From positions 509,205-573,204 of the forward strand of contig NZ_MSCC01000001.1 of assembly GCF_002954455.1 (NCBI RefSeq): a DNA stretch of 64,000 bases. The letters are read 5' to 3'. The notes beneath the pieces were generated by a model. It ran no database searches, was not told the DNA's origin, and saw only the letters and a program-made list of their open reading frames with translations. Below are positions 49,004 to 56,269 of this stretch, piece by piece; positions within the stretch are counted from its first letter, which is position 1, and each line of letters starts with the position of its first letter. A program made the translations under genes and the position numbers. The DNA comes from Photobacterium aquimaris (GTDB taxonomy: Bacteria > Pseudomonadota > Gammaproteobacteria > Enterobacterales > Vibrionaceae).

Positions 49004-49038
49004 AAACAGGCTGAATATCAATGTTCAGCCTGTTTTTT
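49004..49038 (+). terminator. Terminator of the ccm operon
   Basis: ACAGGCTGAA (49006-49015) pairs with TTCAGCCTGT (49024-49033) around an eight-base loop, followed by TTTTT. It ends only five bases before the earliest possible mlaA start, so mlaA is either read through or driven by a promoter inside ccmI. Confidence 0.9.
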
Positions 49039-49052
49039 ATTAGGTGTATGTT

Positions 49053-49856
49053 TTGAAGAAAAATCTATTACTGATAATTTTTTTAAGCCTTGGCATTGTG
49101 GGGTGCGCACAGTCTCCCGATAAAGCCAGTGAGCAAACAGTTTCAGCCAATGTGACTGATCATATTGATGGTGATAACGCGGCCGCAACGGCAGTATATG
49201 ATCCGTTTGAAAGCTTTAACCGAGCAATGTGGGATTTTAACTTTAATTATGTAGATCCGTATGTAGCACGTCCAGTGTCACTTGCTTATGTGAACTATAC
49301 GCCTTCTTTTGCGCGTACAGGTATTACTAATTTTTTATCAAATCTTGATGAGCCTGCAGGGATGGTGAATAGCCTGCTAACACTGCATGGCAAAGATGCG
49401 CTAACCCATTTTAACCGCTTTTGGATTAATACTGTTTTTGGTTTAGCGGGTCTGATTGATATTGCATCAGCAGCCGATATTAATAAAGTTCAAGATCGTG
49501 ATTTTGGTGATACGCTAGGTTATTACGGCGTGGGTAACGGGCCATATTTAATGTTGCCTGTTTATGGACCAATCACATTTAGAGGTTTTACAGATTCGGT
49601 TGATGATCTGTATTTCCCGTTGAATTTAATTAATTTCTGGGAAGGCTTAGGTAAGTGGATCTTTGAGGGTATGGAAGATCGTGCGGCTTTAGTGAACCAA
49701 GAATCAATGCTAAATAACTCACCTGATCCTTATCTGTTTACTCGCGATGCGTATATTCAGTATAAGAACTTCACCGCCAGTGACGGTAAAGTGAGTGAGC
49801 AAGCGACAGGTGATACATTTGATGATAGTTATTTAGATGAAATTGATAGCGATTAA
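49053..49856 (+). CDS. mlaA: MlaA (VacJ) outer-membrane lipoprotein
   Basis: MlaA removes misplaced phospholipids from the outer leaflet of the outer membrane and passes them to MlaC. A lipoprotein signal with lipobox GIVGC (Cys18) is followed by the MlaA domain: YDPFESFNRAMWDFNFNYVD, then NFLSNLDEPAGMVNSLL and FGDTLGYYGVGNGPYLMLPV. I choose TTG 49053, six bases after AGGTG; GTG 49044 is in frame and adds three residues. The product is about 267 residues. A bidirectional terminator follows. Confidence 0.92.
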   Translation: MKKNLLLIIFLSLGIVGCAQSPDKASEQTVSANVTDHIDGDNAAATAVYDPFESFNRAMWDFNFNYVDPYVARPVSLAYVNYTPSFARTGITNFLSNLDEPAGMVNSLLTLHGKDALTHFNRFWINTVFGLAGLIDIASAADINKVQDRDFGDTLGYYGVGNGPYLMLPVYGPITFRGFTDSVDDLYFPLNLINFWEGLGKWIFEGMEDRAALVNQESMLNNSPDPYLFTRDAYIQYKNFTASDGKVSEQATGDTFDDSYLDEIDSD

Positions 49857-49880
49857 TTTTATTGATTAACTATGCTCTAT

Positions 49881-49910
49881 AAAAAGACCGCCATAATAGG
49901 CGGTCTTTTT
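49881..49910 (+). terminator. Bidirectional terminator between mlaA and fadL
   Basis: AAAAAGACCGCC pairs with GGCGGTCTTTTT around ATAATA. The A and T flanks allow termination from both the mlaA side and the convergent fadL gene on the other strand. Confidence 0.92.
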
Positions 49911-49934
49911 GTGTGTGGCTAATAGCGGATCAAA

Positions 49935-51215
49935 TTAGAAACGGTAACTAGCTTGAACACCTGCTAACCAAATGTGGCCTGATGTTTGACCTTCAAACTT
50001 ACCTAATATTGGCATGTCTTTTTCTTGCTCAAGCATGTGGGCTTTTTTAGCAAAAATATAAGTAAAACCAGCGTCTAAGGTTAGATTTTCAGACCATGCG
50101 TAGCCTGCACCAACACTTAACCAAGTACGATCAGTTTCAGGAATGGTTTGCGTACGATTAGCTTCATCAACCGCAGAGGTGTCATAGGCAATACCAGAAC
50201 GTAAAACTAGCTTATTGGTCGCTTGGTAAGTGGTACCAATAGCAAAGCGGTAGTTATCCTTCCAATTTTCTGGTTTGATATCTACAGGGCCATTAAGATC
50301 TGGAATATTGGCTTCTAGTTTTTCAAATGCACTCCAATCGGTCCAGTTAACACTCGCATGCACTGCCCACTGATCATTTAATTGGTGGAAGCTAGCAATT
50401 TCAGCTGATGCTGGTAACTCAATCGGTAATGAGCCGGCATATTGTGTTTTAGGCAGTTTATGTTGAGCTAATGATTTTAAATCAAAACCAAGACCATTAG
50501 CGTGGCCTTCAAGGTTGAGTTTAACCGCCGACTGGTAACTAATACCGATACGGTTATTGGCATCTATTTGCCATACTGCACCTGCTTGCCAGCCCCATGC
50601 ATTATCTTCACCTTCCATGTATTTAAGGTGCTGACCTTTATTGATCATATTCGGTATAGTAATTGGGCTTGCTGCACCAAAGTGACCTGTTGCCATTACA
50701 TAACGTACACCAGCGCCAACGCTGAATTGATCGTTAATTTTGTAACCAAGGTTAGGGTTGATTTCAACTGTATGTACATCTGCTTGATTACCAAACATCG
50801 ATGCTTTGAAATCAGTACCTAGATCGGTACGCATGCCAAAGTGAGTACCAACGGCTAAACCAATGGTGGCTTTATCGGTTAATGGACGAGAGAAATAAAA
50901 GTTAGGAATAACCGCACTGTTAGCAAAGTCAGCTGAATTGGTTTTACCCAGAGTTGAGTGTGAACCTGCAATATCAATATTAGGATCAACATAAATTGCA
51001 CCAGCAGAAACTTGAATGCCTTTTAAATACGTTAGCATCGCAGGGTTACGGAATTGGGCGCTAGCATTATCAGCCATTGCAGCTTCACCCGCAAAAGCAC
51101 GACCTAGACCTGTTGCTGAATATTCAGCTAACTGAAAACCTGCGGCAGAAGCTTGGCTGCTGATGCCGACAGTTGCGGTAATGGCTAAGGCTAGAGTGAT
51201 TTTATTTTTATGCAT
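49935..51215 (-). CDS. FadL-type outer-membrane fatty-acid porin, copy 1
   Basis: This is a long-chain fatty-acid or hydrophobic-compound transporter of the FadL/TodX family. A signal peptide ends near ASA (residue 24), followed by GFQLAEYSATGLGRAFAGEA, the FadL hatch-domain signature with NPA in FRNPAMLTYL. The C-terminus ends in Phe (LAGVQASYRF), as in outer-membrane barrels. It is 426 residues. The neighbour at 51573 is a clear paralogue with about the same N-terminal motif. Confidence 0.92.
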   Translation of the reverse strand: MHKNKITLALAITATVGISSQASAAGFQLAEYSATGLGRAFAGEAAMADNASAQFRNPAMLTYLKGIQVSAGAIYVDPNIDIAGSHSTLGKTNSADFANSAVIPNFYFSRPLTDKATIGLAVGTHFGMRTDLGTDFKASMFGNQADVHTVEINPNLGYKINDQFSVGAGVRYVMATGHFGAASPITIPNMINKGQHLKYMEGEDNAWGWQAGAVWQIDANNRIGISYQSAVKLNLEGHANGLGFDLKSLAQHKLPKTQYAGSLPIELPASAEIASFHQLNDQWAVHASVNWTDWSAFEKLEANIPDLNGPVDIKPENWKDNYRFAIGTTYQATNKLVLRSGIAYDTSAVDEANRTQTIPETDRTWLSVGAGYAWSENLTLDAGFTYIFAKKAHMLEQEKDMPILGKFEGQTSGHIWLAGVQASYRF

Positions 51216-51386
51216 GGTATAAAAAACTTATTGTTGATCGAAATAATAAGCTAAATGATACCCGCAGCAATAAAGTGCGTTAAAAATTATCTTATAAAAG
51301 CGAGTCATTAAGTGTTTTATACTTCAAATATTTAATATTGAAGTTTTTTATCGGGTGTTGTTTGTGCGATAAATGACAGGAGCTGA

Positions 51387-51402
51387 AATTTGAGCGTACA
51401 CT
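51387..51402 (+). repeat. Left arm of a 16-bp inverted repeat between the fadL genes
   Basis: AATTTGAGCGTACACT here is the exact reverse complement of 51559-51574, which lies at the 3' end of the second fadL gene and enters its last codon and stop. The remainder of the 357-base gap (51216-51572) holds the fadL copy 2 terminator and AT-rich sequence where the promoter of fadL copy 1 must be; no further gene is seen. Confidence 0.7.
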
Positions 51403-51516
51403 TGTACGAAAAATAAAATAAATAAATTTGTTATAACTATGACTGATTGCTATTTATTATGCGATTTTTTAGGGCGTTAGTGAGTGGAAATGCATTGATT
51501 GATATTTTTTCGATAT

Positions 51517-51545
51517 AAAAAAGAAGCCACCGCGGCTTCTTTTTT
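51517..51545 (-). terminator. Terminator of fadL copy 2
   Basis: AAAAAAGAAGCC pairs with GGCTTCTTTTTT around ACCGC (stem GAAGCC 51523-51528 / GGCTTC 51534-51539). Read on the minus strand it follows the fadL copy 2 stop by about 30 bases and ends in a T-run. Confidence 0.88.
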
Positions 51546-51572
51546 AGAAGAAGTAATCAGTGTACGCTCAAA

Positions 51573-52799
51573 TTAGAATGAACGGCTGTACTGTAGACCA
51601 TATAACCAAGCATTAGCACGAGTGGTTGCAGCAACTGATGTACTCACGCCAGGTAGTAATGGCTGAGTTTCATTTACCTTAACATCTTCACCGATTAAGT
51701 AGGTCAGACCGAAATCAATAGTTGATTTGCTGTCAAGGTGGTAGCTAAAGCCGCCTGATAACCAGTTACGATCAGAATCTGGTACTGAAATTGATGTTAA
51801 CTTACCTTGAGCACTGGTGTCATGCATGTAACCCGCACGTAATGTCCAATCGTTGTTGAGGTAATAAGTACCACCAACAGAGTAGTGCCAGCTATCTTGC
51901 CATTGGTAAGGCTTAGTAAAAGAGTCACCCGTTGTGGCTAAATTATCAAACTCACTCCAACGGATCCATTGCACACTGTAATGCACTGCAAATTTATCGT
52001 TAAGCTTGTTAAAGCCAGAAAACTCAACCATATCAGGTAATGGCATGATGAGTTTTTCATTACTTAGGTTGTCGCCTTTATAATGAATATCGCCTTTTGC
52101 TTTTAGTGTTGGGCTATAACGGTAAGATAAACCAAAACGGTTATTTTGATTGTATTCATAAATAGCACCAAGGTTGTAACCTAATGCAATACCATCAGCA
52201 TCGATATTCAGTGCTTGTGCATTACCACGTTGCAGTTTACCGCTACCATGAATAATGTCTAAACCACCACCCACGCTAAAGTGTTGGTTGATGCGGTAAG
52301 CAGCACTTAGTCCTAAGTTAACGCTTTTAACATCAGTTAAACCACCGAAAAGATCGGCTTTATAACCGTCTTTAAATTCAGTTTTAGTACCAAAGTTTGA
52401 ATACAGCGAAGCACCTACAGAAAATTTATCGTTAATCGGTTGAATGTAGTAGATGTTTGGTGCGTAGCTAGTGCCACCAATAGATGCGTCAGCAATAGCA
52501 GTTGATGGCAATGTGTGGTTACCAATCGTCATTGCACTTTCAGTGTTTTTAACATGCACATCAGTATTGATAGCAATCACACCTAACGATAATGCAGGGG
52601 CATCAAACAGTGCCATTGATGCAGGGTTTTTAGCCATAGTTGATGCGTTATCTGCAATAACACCATCACCTGAGAATGCGCGACCAAGTCCGGTAGCTGA
52701 TTGAGCATTCAGCTGAAAGCCGGCAGCCATTGTTTGTGACGATGCAACAGCGATAGCAACAGTAATTACTGAACGCGTGAATATCTGCTTCTTATTCAT
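51573..52799 (-). CDS. FadL-type outer-membrane fatty-acid porin, copy 2
   Basis: This is a second FadL-family porin, 408 residues. A signal peptide ends near TMA (residue 25), then GFQLNAQSATGLGRAFSGDG, with NPA in AKNPASMALFD; the C-terminus is WLYGLQYSRSF. It is transcribed in the same direction as copy 1, so the two probably arose by tandem duplication and diverged. A FadR-like half operator lies about 90 bases upstream of its start, which suggests fatty-acid control. Confidence 0.92.
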   Translation of the reverse strand: MNKKQIFTRSVITVAIAVASSQTMAAGFQLNAQSATGLGRAFSGDGVIADNASTMAKNPASMALFDAPALSLGVIAINTDVHVKNTESAMTIGNHTLPSTAIADASIGGTSYAPNIYYIQPINDKFSVGASLYSNFGTKTEFKDGYKADLFGGLTDVKSVNLGLSAAYRINQHFSVGGGLDIIHGSGKLQRGNAQALNIDADGIALGYNLGAIYEYNQNNRFGLSYRYSPTLKAKGDIHYKGDNLSNEKLIMPLPDMVEFSGFNKLNDKFAVHYSVQWIRWSEFDNLATTGDSFTKPYQWQDSWHYSVGGTYYLNNDWTLRAGYMHDTSAQGKLTSISVPDSDRNWLSGGFSYHLDSKSTIDFGLTYLIGEDVKVNETQPLLPGVSTSVAATTRANAWLYGLQYSRSF

Positions 52800-52888
52800 T
52801 TATGATTCCTGATCATGTATTTATATTTATTATTCCAGTCTATATATGACTGATTGGCGACGATTGTAGGGGGGGAAACGGTACTATC

Positions 52889-52906
52889 AAAGCTGACCAG
52901 TCATCT
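52889..52906 (-). promoter_or_regulatory. Possible FadR site upstream of fadL copy 2
   Basis: Read on the minus strand, the site contains ACTGGTCAG; ACTGGTC is one full FadR half site, while the other half is degenerate (GCTTTG in place of GACCTG). The fadL gene of enterobacteria and Vibrio is a known FadR target, so the site is plausible, but one half alone is weak evidence. Confidence 0.4.
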
Positions 52907-53004
52907 AGACAGTAAAAAATACGGTATAGCGAACATTTGAGTTCATTTGGTATCATTTTACGCTGATTTATTGCTGTTTTCGTTACAATTGGTACTATAA
53001 ATCG

Positions 53005-53049
53005 CAGCTAAAAATCGATACTTAATTACCAATATCGAATTTTTAGCTG
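53005..53049 (+). repeat. Long hairpin between DUF3379 gene and fadL copy 2
   Basis: CAGCTAAAAATCGATA (53005-53020) pairs with TATCGAATTTTTAGCTG (53033-53049) across a 12-base loop. All 16 bases pair, with one extra A bulged. Neither side has a T-run placed for termination. It lies 22 bases past the stop of the DUF3379 gene on the minus strand and could be a 3' stabiliser, a processing site or a remnant of a small mobile repeat. Confidence 0.65.
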
Positions 53050-53071
53050 GATATCGAAGGGATTTATTGAG

Positions 53072-53809
53072 CTAGATTTGCCAATAGAGCTCAGATTTGA
53101 GTTTTTCGGCGATTGGCATCAGCTTTTCACCTTTGTCACCCACCACAATTAAGCTAGCATCTTGCAGAGGTAATAATAAACTTTGATTAGTACTGTCGCT
53201 ATCTGTCGCCATTTGTGAACTTGTTTGCGGCACGATAAAGACCGTCATTTTTCCTTTATCTGTACCTACAACCATATGCAAAGCTCGGTTGCCATCAAAA
53301 CCACAATAATTAAGATAATAAATATGGCCAGGTAGTTGATTCATACTGGTACCAAAAGGTTTCAATTTTGCATTAACTTGCTGCAAGGTTACCGCTTCAT
53401 CGGTGTGGTTAACAAATTGCGCTTCAGCGTTTACGTGCTGTAAAGCGATACTAGACATTGATGCTGGAGTATAGACGTGTTGCGTAGGGGGCAAAGGAGA
53501 AAAATGATATTGTTGTCCTACGATTACCCCGATCATAAACATCACTGATGCTGCCAATCCGTATGAAATATAACGCTTATAATGAGATTGTTTTGGTGGT
53601 TGTGCCTGACTTGATTGATGAAATAGAATCCTATCAGCAAGGTTATTGGGTATCTCAACCTTCAAGGCTTGTTTTAATTGTTGATCTAACTGTTGCAATT
53701 CATTAGAGAAATGACGATTAGCGGTGGACTGATTTTTGGTTTTAATCAGTTCTGGATTATTATCATTAGGATCAGCCAGTAAGCGGCGACGAAATTCTAG
53801 ATCATCCAT
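53072..53809 (-). CDS. DUF3379 protein, probable anti-sigma factor
   Basis: This 245-residue protein has a cytoplasmic N-terminus (MDDLEFRRRLLADPNDNNPE), one membrane helix near residues 85-103 (YISYGLAASVMFMIGVIVGQ) and a periplasmic domain with the conserved NYCGFDGNRALHMVVG. It begins inside the end of the ECF sigma gene (eight-base overlap), the standard arrangement for a membrane anti-sigma factor. There is no recognisable zinc anti-sigma motif. The regulatory role is inferred from topology and pairing. Confidence 0.8.
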   Translation of the reverse strand: MDDLEFRRRLLADPNDNNPELIKTKNQSTANRHFSNELQQLDQQLKQALKVEIPNNLADRILFHQSSQAQPPKQSHYKRYISYGLAASVMFMIGVIVGQQYHFSPLPPTQHVYTPASMSSIALQHVNAEAQFVNHTDEAVTLQQVNAKLKPFGTSMNQLPGHIYYLNYCGFDGNRALHMVVGTDKGKMTVFIVPQTSSQMATDSDSTNQSLLLPLQDASLIVVGDKGEKLMPIAEKLKSELYWQI

Positions 53810-54365
53810 TATGATTCCCCCGTTGAGTCGGTTTTTTTTCGAGTTGTTCTTTTAATTGATTACGAGCACGAAATAGCCGTGTCATTACCGTATTGCGATT
53901 AAGATTTAGAATCCCTGCGATTTCATCACCGTTAAACCCTGCCATCACTTGTAGAATCAGCGGTTCTCGATATTCAGGTGTTAGTTTCATGATTAATCGC
54001 TGTAATAAATATTGTTCGGTGTCCATTTCAACGCTGGGATTAGTGTCTGCAATATGATGATCATCAATATCCACTAAATCAAATTGTTTGCGTTCAAATC
54101 GACGTGCATTCTCACGCCGTAGAATAGTGATTAGCCATGCTTTGGCTGCGTTATCATCTTGTAAGTTATCAAGTGATTTCCAGGCGCGCAGACATGTTTC
54201 TTGCACTAAATCTTCGGCAATATGAGGGTCGTGGCATAGCCAATAAGCATAGCGATATAAATCTTGATGCCACGCTCTAACAAGTGCTTCATAACGTTTT
54301 TGTTTGTTCATATTTAAACAGACCGAGGCAGAAGACTTTTTGTTTCTAAAAATATTTTTTATCAT
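53802..54365 (-). CDS. ECF-type sigma-70 family sigma factor
   Basis: Region 2 is clear (RAWHQDLYRYAYWLCHDPHI, then AEDLVQETCLRAWKSL) and so is region 4 (LTPEYREPLILQVMAGFNGD, EIAGILNLNRNTVMTRLFRA), with nothing between them, the ECF pattern. The start given is ATG 54365, behind a weak AGG; ATG 54311 (MNKQKRYEAL) gives a more usual N-terminus of 169 residues. It shares an operon with the DUF3379 gene and is divergent from fadI, an order kept in other Vibrionaceae. Its targets cannot be read from the sequence. Confidence 0.9.
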   Translation of the reverse strand: MIKNIFRNKKSSASVCLNMNKQKRYEALVRAWHQDLYRYAYWLCHDPHIAEDLVQETCLRAWKSLDNLQDDNAAKAWLITILRRENARRFERKQFDLVDIDDHHIADTNPSVEMDTEQYLLQRLIMKLTPEYREPLILQVMAGFNGDEIAGILNLNRNTVMTRLFRARNQLKEQLEKKPTQRGNHNG

Positions 54366-54506
54366 TGATGTGCCTGTTTAGCGTTATTGCATCAATAAAC
54401 GATGCCATCTGATAACTTTTAAGTAATGTCTGTGTTTTTTTGTGTTTTAGACTCTATAAACCGCACTAAAATTGATCTGGTTCAAATTCTGTTTTTAACG
54501 GTAGGT

Positions 54507-54738
54507 TATAGTTGTCGCGTCATCTGATGGTTGAAATTATTATTAGGTCTATGACTTAATAATAGTTAACACCATCTGTTGAGCAAGATGACAACTTCCT
54601 TTTGAAGGCTGACTTTACTTTCTCCTATCAGGTTTTTCCTGATTTGCAATTGGCTTTATGTTAATTGATTATTTTATTACGTTGATTGATTATTTTCGGC
54701 GTGAATTCTAACCATACCTACGGGTGTGGTTTTTTTTT
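54507..54738 (+). ncRNA. Candidate structured small RNA or leader upstream of fadI
   Basis: The 593-base gap between the ECF sigma gene and fadI contains no supported protein gene on the plus strand but shows ordered RNA structure. A 15-pair stem with two G-U pairs (54535-54549 / 54553-54567) is closed by TAT. An outer pairing (54511-54515 and 54521-54525 with 54586-54595) encloses it. Further hairpins are CTTC/GAAG near 54596 and ATCAGG-TTTTT-CCTGAT near 54629, and an intrinsic terminator ends the unit. A -10-like TATAGT is at 54507 with no good -35. No known RNA family was recognised. Confidence 0.45.
54710..54738 (+). terminator. Orphan intrinsic terminator with UACG tetraloop
   Basis: AACCATACC (54710-54718) pairs with GGTGTGGTT (54723-54731) with one G-U pair, closed by the very stable C(UACG)G loop and followed by nine T (54730-54738). 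No plus-strand protein gene precedes it for more than 340 bases, so it must end a non-coding transcript or attenuate a fadI leader. Confidence 0.9.
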
Positions 54739-54905
54739 GCCTAAATATTGAGTGGCGATTATTTTTATTATCAATCCTACATAGAAATAGCATTGGTTGT
54801 TTTTATATTACAACCGTTGTTAATGTCGATATTTTTTACTTAAAAAACCATTTAATAATCATATTTAAACAAAAGCTTTATTTTTATAACTTTATAGTTA
54901 CAATT

Positions 54906-54922
54906 GTGTGGTCTGACCTTGA
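54906..54922 (+). promoter_or_regulatory. FadR operator upstream of fadIJ
   Basis: GTGTGGTCTGACCTTGA contains TGGTCTGACCT, matching the FadR consensus core TGGTCNGACCT without mismatch. It overlaps a possible -35 (CTGACC, 54913-54918) placed 17 bases before a TATAAT (54936-54941). That start would leave a leader of only about ten bases, so a promoter further upstream is also possible. FadR binding here would repress beta-oxidation when fatty acids are absent. Confidence 0.8.
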
Positions 54923-54958
54923 TTTAAAGGTTAATTATAATTGTGACAAGGAGTTGCG

Positions 54959-56269
54959 ATGTCGGGTCTTCAAAATATCACCACACGTAACGGTGAACGT
55001 ATTGCTATTGTTAGTGGATTACGGACACCATTCGCACGTCAATCAACAGTCTTTGAGCGTTTATCTGCCCTTGATTTAGGCAAAATAGCCGTTAATGAAA
55101 TGCTGCAAGTTGCTGATTTTGATCCGCAGTTAATTGAACAAGTTGTATTTGGTCAGGTCGTACAAACACCTGAAGTCCCGAATATTGCTCGTGAAATTGT
55201 ACTGGGTACCGGTATGAACATTCATACCGATGCTTATAGTGTAACCCGTGCTTGCGCAACCAGTTTTCAGGCGGCAGTTAATGTCACTGAAAGTATTATG
55301 GCAGGGACGATTGATATTGGTATCGCAGGTGGTGCTGATTCAACCTCTTTGTTACCGATTGGCGTTAGTAAAAAAATGGCAGCGACATTACTTGCACTAA
55401 GTAAAGCCAAAACCATGCCTGCTCGATTGAAGTTAATCAGTGCATTAGGGGTGAAAGATTTAATGCCTGTTCCTCCTGCTGTTGCCGAATATTCGACCGG
55501 CCTAAGTATGGGTCAAACCGCAGAGCAAATGGCAAAAAGTCACGCCATTAGTCGCGAAGAGCAAGATGCCTTTGCCCACCGTTCACATATTTTAGCAGCG
55601 CAAGCATGGCGTGATGGTTTACTGACTAATGAAGTCATGACCGCATTTCCAGCCCCTTATCAACAATGGCTTGCTCAAGATAATAATATTCGTCAAGACT
55701 CCACATTGGCAGCATACGCCAAACTTAATCCGGCTTTTGATCATTTGTATGGCAGTGTTACTGCAGCAAACTCGACCCCATTAACCGATGGCGCTGCGGC
55801 GATATTGTTGATGCGTGAAGGGCGAGCTAAAGCATTAGGCTTAACTCCGCTCGGCTATATTCGTTCTTATGCTTTTGCTGCGATTGATGTTGTTGAAGAT
55901 ATGCTAATGGGGCCCGCTTATGCGAGCCCACTGGCACTTGAACGCGCAGGATTAAACTTAACTGATTTAACTCTGATTGATATGCATGAGGCTTTTGCTG
56001 CGCAAACTTTAGCCAACGTTAAAATGTTTGGCTCTAACCGCTTTGCCAAGCAAAAATTAGGTCGGGATCATGCCATTGGTGACATTGATATGGATAAATT
56101 TAATGTGCTTGGTGGTTCGATTGCTTATGGGCACCCATTTGCAGCCACTGGTGCAAGAATGATCACTCAAACGTTACATGAATTAAAACGGCGTGGTGGT
56201 GGTTTTGCATTAAATACCGCCTGTGCAGCAGGTGGTCTTGGCGCAGCAATGATTTTGGAGGCAGAATAA
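54959..56269 (+). CDS. fadI: FadI, 3-ketoacyl-CoA thiolase
   Basis: FadI is the beta subunit of the FadIJ beta-oxidation complex and cleaves 3-ketoacyl-CoA to acetyl-CoA and a shortened acyl-CoA. Nucleophile Cys99 lies in [13 protein letters not shown]. The C-terminal catalytic motifs are [17 protein letters not shown] (His) and [15 protein letters not shown] (Cys). The product is 436 residues, the FadI length. AAGGAG (54948-54953) sits five bases before the ATG. The last base of its stop is the first base of fadJ. Confidence 0.96.
   Translation: MSGLQNITTRNGERIAIVSGLRTPFARQSTVFERLSALDLGKIAVNEMLQVADFDPQLIEQVVFGQVVQTPEVPNIAREIVLGTGMNIHTDAYSVTRACATSFQAAVNVTESIMAGTIDIGIAGGADSTSLLPIGVSKKMAATLLALSKAKTMPARLKLISALGVKDLMPVPPAVAEYSTGLSMGQTAEQMAKSHAISREEQDAFAHRSHILAAQAWRDGLLTNEVMTAFPAPYQQWLAQDNNIRQDSTLAAYAKLNPAFDHLYGSVTAANSTPLTDGAAAILLMREGRAKALGLTPLGYIRSYAFAAIDVVEDMLMGPAYASPLALERAGLNLTDLTLIDMHEAFAAQTLANVKMFGSNRFAKQKLGRDHAIGDIDMDKFNVLGGSIAYGHPFAATGARMITQTLHELKRRGGGFALNTACAAGGLGAAMILEAE

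Noticed and set aside
54478..54494. TGGTTCAAATTCTGT as a sigma-54 promoter for the candidate small RNA
   Set aside because: The -12 position reads GT rather than GC, so the essential dinucleotide is missing.
54726..55079. Plus-strand open frame of 117 codons upstream of and overlapping fadI
   Set aside because: It begins at the orphan terminator, has AT-driven codon use, no ribosome site, and overlaps the clear fadI start in another frame.
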